A stretch of 64,000 nt of DNA from Alviniconcha marisindica. Taxonomy: Eukaryota; Mollusca; Gastropoda; Provannidae. Position numbers and translations under genes: made by a program. The stretch is from contig JABMCL010002049.1 in assembly GCA_018857735.1 (NCBI GenBank), positions 857,501 through 921,500 of the forward strand, given 5' to 3'. The notes below the pieces were generated by a model that had not been told where the DNA came from, ran no database searches, and saw only the letters and a program-made list of their open reading frames with translations. Of the stretch, positions 44,301 to 56,300 are shown piece after piece. Numbering within the stretch: position 1 is the first letter of the stretch; every line of letters begins with the position of its first letter.

Positions 44301-47300
44301 ACATTTGGCTGTTACAACTTACAGTTTTGTATTACAGTATTAGCTTGTTGACTCATTTCCATGACCATGTCTGTTAATAAGGTAAAAGACTAATACCTAA
44401 ATAAGTACATTATGTGCTGTTGTCTGTACTTGTGACAAAGATGCTGAACATTCAGTATGGGCTTTTTCTTCTTCTTTTTCCCTCCTGTCTTTCTCTTCCT
44501 TATTGTTAGTTTTGTTTGTTTGTCAACAAATTCTTGCTTATGAAAAAACAAGATTTGAATATACTGAATGTCATGAAAAATGTTTCACTTTCAGCAGATG
44601 AAAAGGGAGATGGATGAAGAGGATGCAGAAGAAGAATCAGAAGAACTTGGCCATGCTGAGACCTATTCAGAATACATGCCCAGCAAAAGTGAGTGTCATT
44701 GACCCAGTCCCTTTTTTTAGCCCGTGACTTAAACCACTTGAATAGAAGTGGAACATGATCATTATGCTTAAAATATTCTGTCTGAGACTGCATAACTAAT
44801 ATGGAGAAGGAAAAAAATCTGCTGCTTAGTGATGCCTGTCCCCTCATTTGTGGTTTTAAAAATGGTATTTTTATATTGTGTTAATATTTTGAAATTGTGA
44901 TAGAGACAAGTGCCTTGTCAGTGATGAAAACACATGAGCTTTTGTGTATGAATCCACAATGATCATTAATGATAGGCCTGAGACAAGGTTTGAAGTGTTG
45001 GAAATCTTAATTAATATCATGAATATGTTGTTGCAACTGAACAGTTGTTAGCATCATGTGCAGAATAGCATGGACTGAAAATGCAGTGTGATATGTGAGA
45101 CCATTATTCCATTTCCAGTGATTGTTTTAGCACTTGCTGGACAGTGCACACCATTTAAAACTTTTGATTTGAGGCCCGCTAAACCAGTGAAAGGGTTTTG
45201 TATTAGTGGAACCATTGATGAAAGACCACCCTTCTTTTAAGGCAACTTTTGTTGTTGTTGAGAAACATTCCCCTTCATATTTCCGTGTAATTTGTAAATG
45301 AACACCTTTTTTCATAGGTTTTAAAAAAAAAAAATAGAACACTTTTGTTAGAGTCCTGGGTTGGCCTTAAAACTAAAATAGGTGTCCACCATTTTGCATG
45401 ATTAGGATCTTTTTCCTGAGGAATGTTTGGGTTGCTTGCCCAGGAAAAGCCAGCCAGCAGGCATGATACCTAGTGTCATAATTTCTTGTCAGTGGACATT
45501 TTGTGCAGTGTGCTGGCCAGAGCCACCTGATGGTGGACTGCAAGTTGCCAAATGGTCTGCATTGGTGCCTGCGTTTTGCAGCAGGTTTTGCTTTTTGTAC
45601 TGTGAACACAGTAAAAACCAGGCAAAGGCAGTCTTTAAAAAAAGACGGGTGGTCCTTGTTGACACACTAACAGGTTCATTGACATGGGGAGATATAAAAA
45701 AAAAAAGGTTTCAGAAAATGTCATCGTGCATCACAAGAGGGGTGATCTAAACAGGAGTTCCTGTCGGTTGTATTGAATTTAATGATTGTTTCCCTCTGGC
45801 AGTGAATCTCGGGCTGAAGCACCCTGACCAGGTGGTGGAGACCAGTTCCCTGTCCAGTGTGGAGCCGCCAGACGTCTGGTACAAGCTGGCCATCCCTGAG
45901 AGCACCATTGACAGTGGGGTTCTGTCCGCCTTGCAACTGGAAGCCATCACGTATGCCTCACAGCGGCACAGCAACGTCCTGCCCAGCGGGGAAAGAGCGG
46001 GCTACTTGATAGGTAAGTATGGGACAGAGTAATGAAGTTGGTCATGAATGCCTTCTTGTCTGAGCAGGGAAAGGGCTATACGCTTGAAAGGAAAGTAGGG
46101 AAAGGGCTACTGTTCCTACTTGAAAGGAAAATAGGGAACAGGTGTCACGTTTTCAGCAGGCTTCGTGAAGACCACACAGAATCAGGCACTTGCATGAGAG
46201 GGATTTATTTTTGCCTAAAAAAATGTTTTGTGACCCCTGTAGTTGCAGACTTTCACTCCACAAACGGTGTGACTGACCTGTTGATTTTGTTTCTGTGTGG
46301 AAAGCAAATATGCAGGTAAATCCACTAAAGGTCAGTTCAAGGGCAGGTTAGCATAATGTAAAACTGAGCATGCAGTTTGGATGCAATGCAGTGTGACACA
46401 TGTTACTCTGTGACCCCTAGCTGTGTAGTGACCTGGCAGCCAGTTCACTAGTCTCCTGTACAAAAGATGGGTTCTTTGTGAGAAAGTCAGAGGCCTATTG
46501 CACCTCTTTTCCAGGAGGAGGGGGGTACCAATACCATGGATGCAGAAATTGAGCCCTCCCTCTGTTGAGAGTCCAGAGCTATTGTCCATTCCCTTGTTGT
46601 TTGCCTGGAGTAGATAAGAATACAATGTTGCATGCTTCACCTACCTGCCAGTGCCAGGAATTCTGCCTTCCAAGTTTGTTCTTGTCAACAAAATTCCCAA
46701 GGCTCTTTGGGCATTATGAGCAACATGTGTCAGGGGCAGTGAATCAGATTTTTTTAATTTGTGATTGCATGAATTTTGCTTTGCTCAGATGTAACTATTG
46801 CCATTTACTGGGTGTAAAATATCTAGTAACCAGCTCACCTTGAGACTGAATCACAGTGATGACAATGCAGATTGTTTTCAAAGTGCATTTAACCCTTAAG
46901 CTCCTTTAATTGATCTGGTTGGGACCAACTGAGGAAAGTCAGAGTTTGTGGCCAGTTTTGAGTGCAGACATTTGTCTTCTCACAGGTGATGGTGCGGGTG
47001 TGGGCAAAGGCAGAACGGTGGCTGGGATTATTTATGAAAACTACCTGCTGGGACGCAAGAGAGCCCTCTGGTGAGTTGAGTGTTTAGAGTTTTCACAAGC
47101 ATTCAAGTTCTGGTATTTGAGTGTGTATAGTGGATATCTTTGGGGGGAGGGGGGTGCATGTGTAGGGGGAATCAGTTTAGCTTGGTGTAGGACATTTGGC
47201 TGGGAAGCAGATGGACTCTGGATCTGCTTTGAAGTGCTTCAGAAGTTTTTGTTCATGGGCACTGTCTTGATCGGATCCTAAATCAGACATTGGTAGGGGC

Positions 47301-50300
47301 ACTGTGGCTGTTTTGCTGGCTGGTAGTTGTTTGTCGGAGCTTGACACATTTTTTGGGTGGTCAGAGGAAGGGTGGAAAAAATGATGGAAGTCATCATTGC
47401 TTTTGTCTTCATCTTCTGTATTTTGTTGTTGAATGGTTCCTAATGTGTGCTTATGTGAAACTGAAAATGAGTTGAAATGGGAGCTTTTTACTTCCATCAG
47501 GTTGAGTGTGTCCAATGACCTCAAGGTGGATGCTGAGAGAGATCTTCGGGACATTGGTGCTCACAAGATTGATGTGTACTCCCTCAACAAGGTAAGGAAC
47601 ACACGTCTCAGTTGTTGTGGGAACTGCCTGCTTCTGAATCTGTGTATAACTTTATAAACTCAGTCCCATCCATCATGGGCCTGGTCATTGGGGTGCATCA
47701 ACAGACATTTTATCAGTCAGCTGTTTTCACTTGTATCTCAGACTCCAGACATCAGTTTGTGACATCCTTCCTCCAACCACTGCTGTACTTGGTTACATCG
47801 TATGTCTCTAAAAATGTCTGCAGTTGACAATGTTTCATTGGTGCTTAAATGCAAAATGGCAATAAGTTCATTTTGTAGATCTTAAGAAATAAAATCAAAA
47901 TTATTTGAATTGAGTTGAAACTTTTTCTTTCCTTTTTAACCTGGGGCAGGCATTCCTGATGTTTATGTGTGTGCTTCAGTGCTGTGCTGATTCCACAGTC
48001 TTAGTACCCTACCTTTCCCCAAATTTTACAGGGGTCACTTTCAGCATGAAACTTCAGGGCAATTATGGCAGAGTTTGGAGGAAGGTTTCAGGTATGTGAG
48101 GCTGGGAGTGGGCCTTGATCTGCCTCCAGCTGTCTGCGGCAGGCATGGCACTTTCATTCTGGTTCCTCCTGTTCTGCTTACTAGACCTTCTCATTGAATA
48201 GAGCATCAGTCCTAAAAAAAGATGGACCCGAACTTGAATGTTTGTTTTGAAAACATTGCCTGTCGTGACCACCCATTTTTGAAATATCACCTATTCTTGA
48301 ATCCCAGTCGTGAAAGAGCGCTTGAATAGTTCATCTGTCTTGACAACACCTATCTTTGAAACGTCGTCTATCTTTCAAATGTCATGCCATGAGGCTCACT
48401 GCATTCTGAACTACATTTGTATGGATGTTGGCTGTTGAATCCTTCAGAATATGATTCACTCTTCAGTAATCTGAATCCTCGCTTTCCTTTTTCTTGTCAA
48501 CAGTTCAAATATGCCAAGATTTCATCCAAAGAGAATGGGAGCTGCAAAAAGGGTGTGGTGTTTGCCACATATTCATCTCTTATTGGAGAGAGCCAGTCCT
48601 TCAGCAAGTACCGCACACGTTTAAAACAGCTTCTCAAGTGGTGCGGCAAAGACTTCGAAGGAGTAGTATCCTTTTCCTGTGTGTGGAGTTGTCATGTTTT
48701 CTCATTGTAGATTCACTGTTCAAAGCAAATGCAACTTTATTTGTATGTGGGTGGGTAATTTTTGTGTGGGTGCGTGAGAAAGATGAAAGCTTGTTTAAAG
48801 CCATGCAAACCTTTTCAATGATGAGCTTCTCTGAGCCTTTATTATCTGACTTTTACTCTGTGATTTTGAATGATAGGCCTGAGACGAGGTTTGCTTGAGA
48901 CATAATACTTGATATCTGTATGGAAGATAAAATTTGGGATTCAGGGAAACAGACCAGTTAACCAGACAAAGAAAATGCCATGAAACGACTAACAAACTTG
49001 GGATGTCGTTTTTTTGTTTGTTTGTATCGGCCTCTTAAATTGAAATGGAGAAAAAAGAATGGAAAGTTGACGCCAGGGCAGGCTCCTAAAACATTTGGTT
49101 GTAGTCTGACATTTTGTACAGTTCTGTACTTTTGGTCTTGGTCCTTAACTGGCTAAGATTGTGTTTGACGAGTGCCACAAGGCCAAGAACCTGTGCCCCA
49201 CGGGATCCAGCAAGCCGACCAAAACTGGCATGACTGTGATGGAGCTGCAGAACCGCTTGCCCAAGGCACGTGTGGTCTATGCCAGTGCCACCGGTGCCTC
49301 AGAGCCCAAGAACATGGCCTACATGACCCGATTGGGCCTGTGGGGTCCTGGCACCCCCTTCAATGAGTTTAACGACTTCATCAACGCTGTGGAAAAGAGG
49401 TCAGTACTGGTGAGCTTCACCATGTATTTGGTTTGTTGGGTGAGCCTCTGACTCTCAGTGTGTACTGGTGAACCTCATGGCTTTGGTCAGTCTGTCTCCT
49501 TCTCATGACAGGTGAACCTCTCTGCTTGGGTCAATCTGTCTCTGTAGAGAGGTGAACCTCACTCATCTGGTCATACTTTGACTCCCTCTGTGGACTGGTG
49601 AGCCTCACTGCTTCTGTAAAAATCTGTCTCCCATTGTAGACATAAGTGAACCTCACTGATCTGGTCATGTCTCCCATTGTAGACAGTAAAGTGCTGCTCT
49701 CATTGTACTGGTGAACCTCACTGATCTGGTCATGTCTTGTCTCCATTCGTCCATGACATAGTGAACCTCCTGATTGGTCATGTCTCTGTAGACAAGTGAA
49801 CCTCACTGATCTGGTCATGTCTCCCATTGTAGACATAGGTGAACCTCACTGATCTAGACATGTCTCCCATTGTAAAGACATAGATGAACCTCACTGATCC
49901 GGTCATGTCTCCCATTGTAGAGACATAGATGAACCTCACTGATCTGGTCATGTCTCCCATTGTAAAGACAGATGAACCTCACTGATCTGGTCAGTCTCAG
50001 ACTCTCCTTGTGAGGAGGCAAACCTCACTGCTCAAGTCACTCATTGACTTGCTCTGTAGACGGATTAATATCACAGCTGTGGCCATTTTCATATTGCTAT
50101 TAGTATTAGACAGACAAACCTGTCAGCTGTGGTCATTTTTATGTTGCTATTAGACAGACAAACTGCAGCCTGGTGCTATGTTAGAGGTGAGTAAAGGAGC
50201 CACCAATAAGAAAATGGCATGCAAACCTTTTCAATGATGAACTTCTTTGAGCCTTTATTTTCTGACTTTGAAGTGTGATTTTGAATGATAGGCCTGAGAA

Positions 50301-53300
50301 GAGGTTTGCCATTAACATTTTTTTTTATCCCAGACCCTAAGTTTGTAGGTATGTGGGCTGCTTTGTAGATTTCAGACACAAGTATGTGCTGCTTATTAAA
50401 CCTACTTTGCCAAGCTTGTGTCTAACAGAGAAATGGTTTCTCTTGCAGAGGTGTGGGTGCCATGGAGCTTGTTGCTATGGATATGAAGCTACGGGGGATG
50501 TACATAGCACGTCAGCTCAGTTTCCACGGGGTGACATTCCGCATTGATGAGATCCCTCTTGAGCCCTCCTTCAAGAAAGTCTACGACGAGTCGGTGGAAC
50601 TGGTAAGTCACTGTAGTCATGGTATGCAAACTGAAGTTGCGTTGCACCGCTTGGGTCAATCTGTGGCTGGAGACAGGTGAACAGGACTGTGCATCAGACC
50701 TGTCACTGTGTGTAGATAGGTGAACCCTGCTGGTCTGGTCACTGTGTCTCCCTCTGTAAACGTGAGCCTCACTGACAGTGTCGCTGTTCTAACCAGACTG
50801 ACAGTGCAGTCCCTTGGACTCTCACAGGAGTGCCGGCCCTTGAATGATAGTGCAGTCCTGGGGAAAAGGGGGGTGGGGGGTCGTGGCCTTGACTAACAGT
50901 GATGTCCTCTGGCCCTTGAGTGACAGTTCTGCCTCTGGACCTCCACCCCCCTTCCTCCCACCCCCACTTAATTTCAGGATTTTTAGAGCATTCACCTTCC
51001 ACCTGTGTAATGGCATTGTTGTTTACCCTACATGAATATGCTAAGCGGTGTGTGCGTTCATGTTTTCAGTGGATGGAGGCCCGAGCCATGTTCCAGAAGG
51101 CAGCAGACCTGATCAAGGCGGAGCACCGCATGCGCAAGTCCATGTGGGGGCAGTTCTGGTCTGCCCACCAGCGATTCTTCAAGTACCTCTGCATCTCGGC
51201 CAAAGTTACTCACTGTGTTAACCTCGCTCGTGAGGCTGTCAAGGCAGGAAAGGTAAGCAGGCTTGCAAGTAATGTTCTGACAACCAGGCATTTTGTTTCA
51301 TGATAGTTTGTAATACAGTCATTCACTCTGATGCTGACATGTATGTGTGTGTCTGAGTTGTGTGTTTATTTCTGGAACCAGTTTCATTAGCAAAGTACTG
51401 TATCCAGTCTTAAATATGTGTGTGTGTTTATTTGTTGAACCAGTTTCATTAGCAAAGTACAACATCCAATGTTAAATATGTGTGTGTTTATTTGTTGAAC
51501 CAGTTTCATTAGCCCAAAAAAATATGTCCAGTCTTGAATAGCAAATTTGTGCTGTTGAGCAAAGGACTGTCTGATGCTAAATTTAAATTTTTTTTATTGT
51601 GTAACTTAAAGGCTTACACACCTGTGTTGCTCAATGGGTGAAAGTGTATGGTACGTTTGCTACTGAAAGAATTGAAATTCACTTGTGTGACTAGGTGGAT
51701 TTTGTCTGCTGTGTGTGTTTTCCATTACTAGTGGAAATCAGGCAGATCAGGTCCTATGTCTTATGTTATATTTTTGATGTCAGGCGAGCACTGGTAAGTC
51801 CCTGTTCATTCTGCCATTACATTTGAGCTTTATGTGTTCATTCAAGCTGCATTGTGGCTCCATTTTCTTTCTCCAAAACTGAGTGCAGCAAAACGCTGGT
51901 ATTTCACATTTGTGCTGAGCACCAGTTCTTTTTGCTGATGGTTAAACGATATTTTTGCTCAGTTAATCACTTTGCAGTCCGCAGCACAAAGAAGTGTGCT
52001 GAAAGACGTGAACAATGGAGGAGAGAGAAATTGCCATGTTGATTGAGCCTGGGCGTGTCACGTGTGTGTTGCAGTGTGTGGTGATCGGCCTGCAGTCTAC
52101 TGGAGAGGCACGCACAATGGACATTGTGGAGGAGCAGGGCACTGATCTCACTGACTTTGTTTCCACTGCCAAGTAAGCAAGTCATTTTTCACATTTTCAG
52201 TTGTACACTTGGTTTCCACCATTCCAGTTGTTTGAGGGCCTGTGGTTTAAAGCACAACTTGCAAATGGTAACATGAGTGGGCGGGGTATTTGCATGAGCA
52301 AGACGGTATGAGCTGGAAGGCAGCTTCTGAAGCTTCTAGTCTTTCGTTCTTAGAACCATTTAATGAAACTTGTTTTTTAATTTAGAATTTCTTCTTCTTT
52401 TTCTCCTCCTCCTCCTCTAGTTCCACTTTTTTTTCCTTCCACTTTTTTTTGTTTTGTTTTTGTCAAAATCAAAAACTGAAGTGACTGTCAGTGTTTTGGA
52501 AGAAAAAAAAGATTGATCAAAAAGTTGCAATAAGAACAGTTTTATTTGGACATGCCAACACACTGTCTTTTGTATTTAGAACAGGGTAGCATGGTGTGCA
52601 GTATTTTACAGCATTGCCTTTTCAACTGACAGACATACTGGAGTTATCTTTAGGTAAAATCACTAAACATTTTTGTAGAACTTGCCTTCAGAAGTCCATT
52701 ATTTTTTCTTTGACAGAGGGATTGATTTTTGTCTTTAAATCTAGTTGGCGGTTAGGTTTTCTTTTTCAGTTTAAAAACAGAGAATTGTATGCCTCTTTTC
52801 TTCTCTCTTTGCTGTTGCCTCCTTTGTCTCTTCACACACTGCAGACTCTGCTGCTAAGGATGCCCTCAGTGGCAACATCTTGGATGAGCCAACCCCCTTC
52901 TCTGACTTAAAGCCACGTATAAATTGAATAGATATCTTTTAGAACCTTGGTAGTCTGAGTGGGATGAGTACTCTCACAACAAACGTTTTGCAAAGTTGAG
53001 TGATTGTATTTCCTGTCTGCGGAATAACAGAAGAGACTGTTACCGTTGAGCATTTTTTACTTTCCTGTTTTGATTTTATTGAAACATCAGAATGGTATTT
53101 TACAGCTTTGTCATGGAAGATTTTATTTTAAGAAATATCTTTGGATTACATATTTGAAGATCTGAAAGAGATCAACATTTTTGGAAGACTAGTTCTGTGA
53201 TCATTTTTTTCATTCTGTTTGTGGTTTTACCTGTTTTGCCTCTGTTTAAAAAAATTTTTTGTAGCTGTACCAGTTTTAACATGGATATATATTTTTTTTA

Positions 53301-56300
53301 CATTTATTGTGTTCTGATGGAATGTGTTTTGCCCTGATATAACTGCCCAGGTTGACTGGGCATAAAGAAAAGGTTACTGACGTACTCTTCACACAAGTTG
53401 AAAATGTTGTGTGTTGCAGGGGTGTGTTCCAAACATTGGTGGAGAAACACTTCCCAGCCCCCAACCGGCAGAAGACATGGGACATGCTGGGGTTGGGCAA
53501 CATCATGGGCAACGACAGCAGCCTGGACTCTGGCCCCAAGAGAAAGAGAGGTCAGCGTGGGGTGGGGTGGGTAGGGAGAAGCAGGCCTGTTTACCTTTAC
53601 ATTTGGAAAGAATTTCACATGTGACGCAACAAAAACTGCGGTTTATGCATTTGCTATGCACAAAGCTAACGTGATGAAAAAAATCTGCTTGAATTTGTAT
53701 GCTGTCTGACAAAACCTATTGTTTTAGTGCCGTTTCTGTTTTTTGCACTGAGCTTGTGTCCATTCACTTTTTGCTCAGTTGCCTTTTTCGCACAGAGCAT
53801 GTGTCCATTTACTTATTGCTCAGTAACCTGCTACACTGGCCTATCAGGGATTAGGGCCAGGTTGACAGGCTGAGTTCACAATAGCTTCCAGTTGCTGAAA
53901 ACCAAGTGCAGACCCAGCATCTTTTACCGCTGGTTTATTGAAACATCACCTCCCTTGGCGAAGGAATCAAGTTGGATGTAGAGTTTGCTTTTAAAACAGA
54001 GTTTTCCGGATTTGTCCAACTGCAGACACGTGTTTGTAAGATGTCTGTGCTGCAGTGCAATGTTTTTCCAAATCTTGCAGGTATTTCATTTAGATCTTAC
54101 ACACTGGGCAAGTAGAAGGTGAACAGGTCTGAAGTGTTAGGAGGTAAGGTAGTTTGGGTTGTATACCAGGGTGTTTTTGGTTGAGTTGCTGACTTGCCTT
54201 TCTGACAGGGAAACTTTGGGCACGCATACTGCTGGAGTATTCTTGGTCCAGTTTTGTGCATGTCTTGATTACCATTGGTGTTTGGTCTATTGGGCGGTTT
54301 AGGCAGGGTTGTTAACTCCCTTGACTTTTGCCCGGGATCGCTTAAGTCCCTTGGCTGCTTTTACTTCCGGTGCATACTTTCTTCACAACAGAAGGCGGTG
54401 ACAGTGAATTTGCGAATTTTACACTTCGAACTTTAAAGGCATTTTTTGAGGCCCGTCTTCAGAATGTCTGGCAACACGCAATAATTGGTTGCCCCAAAAC
54501 TTTTTTTCTCTCATGAAAACAACACAAAGCCCCTTTTTTTACCACCCTCCATCCCCTTTCCCCAGTAATTTTTGCAACTGCAACAGTGGTGGCATTTGTA
54601 TTGCTTCGCAATTCTAGGTTCAACTTCCATTGTTATACTCAGCGTGACGCACCGCCTACTCAGAAATCAGCCCAGAAGTGACACTGCGACCTCTCGCGAC
54701 TTCTTTCGCGAAAGATTACAAAGGGCATTCATTCATGCAAACCAGTTCACTGAACTGCCCAATAGAGTAACATCTATATATGTTGTAAAACAAAGGGTTT
54801 TGGTGATACTGGTGTGTAGCTTGAAAGGTGCAACAGGTCAGTCATTGAATTCCTCCTGTTGACATTTAAGGCCCCTGCAGTTCAGTAGTTCAGGTCACAT
54901 TCATGTGATGTCGTTGTTGTTTGCTGAGACCTGAACTGTGGTGTAAATTTGTTTTTGCAGATGACCTTACGGGACTCACCAACAAACGACAGAGGCTTGA
55001 TGATAGCAGCGATGGCAGTGACTCTGACTCCATCTCCGAGATCAGTGATCTTGACTCTATCAGTTCTGAGTCCGACAGTGACAATGACAGCAATCCGTTC
55101 GGAGGCAGTGGATCTGATAGTGATGAAGGTATGGCTTGTTAAATAGTAATTGTTGGTTTTGTGTCTGTTGTGGGACTTTTAGTTTTAGAGTAATATGTGT
55201 TTTTGTGCATGTGTGACTTGTTAAGGAATAGCAGTTTTAGTGTATGTGAGAGAGAGAGAAACCAAATAGTTTCCAGTCTATGAGAAAATTGTTTCACACA
55301 GTAAGGGGGCATGGATAGTGGGTTCTAGTCCAGGCTGGAGCGGCAGGAAAATTTTCTTCTCCAGCAGCAAACTGTAGGGAATGGTTTGGGTGTGTTTCTG
55401 AGGTGCTGAGGTCTTTCCATGTTTTCCTTTCATTTCTGTGTTGTTTAAGACCCCTGGCTGAAGAAGTCGAAGAAGAAGAAGAGCAAGCCACCCAAGAAAA
55501 AGGAGAAGATGAAGAAGAAGAAAAAAGGAAGCAAGAAGGCCAAGAGGGCGTCATCAGATGAAGAAGACAACTACTGCGACAAGGCGCTAGCCCAGGTGGC
55601 CTTCATGAGGAAGAGCACCTCCTACATTGGTTCCAGCAATGCCAATGGTGCCACAGATGGCCACAACAATGAAGTCAGCGGTGAGATTTGGAGTTTTTGT
55701 GGTATTTTATTTTTTGCCAGTTGCGTAAAGTTTGATCAACTAGACATAAAAAGGGGAAAAAATCTTTGACCATGCAAACAGTATATTTTCAGTGTTGGGA
55801 GTAAAACGGCATTTCAACGTAGGTTTCCCAAACAGAATGGGCTGGCTTTAAAAATGACTGGTTTAGGGTTTTTTTAACAGCTGAATAAAAAGAAAAATGA
55901 AACAAGGATATCTGCTAGGGGTTTTAAACAAGATCCAAATGCGTAAACAATTGAAAGGAAGGCTGATTTGATTGGACAATACAGAACATGTGCACATTTT
56001 TGGGGTAAGCCCCTTTTTCAGAACAATAAACAAGCACAGTATTTTCATTTATCACTCTTTGTTGTTTAACTATTTTGTCACTTCGAAAGAGGGGCTAACC
56101 CCCAAAATGTATACGTGTTTCGTATTGTCGTATTAAATTAGCCACCATTTATGTGTTTGGATCTTTTCCACTGTTGGATGTTGTTTTATGTACTGCGCTC
56201 AGTGTGTTGACATTGCGATGCCCCCTCCCTTCCAGGCATGGAGCAGGCGTTTACCATGAAGACGGAGCTGGGGAACCTGGTGGAGCGGCTGGGAGAGAAG

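Noticed and set aside
54572..54862. 96-codon frame in SBNO intron 13
   Set aside because: No acceptor and donor in a phase that would keep the SBNO frame, and the conserved protein is continuous without it.
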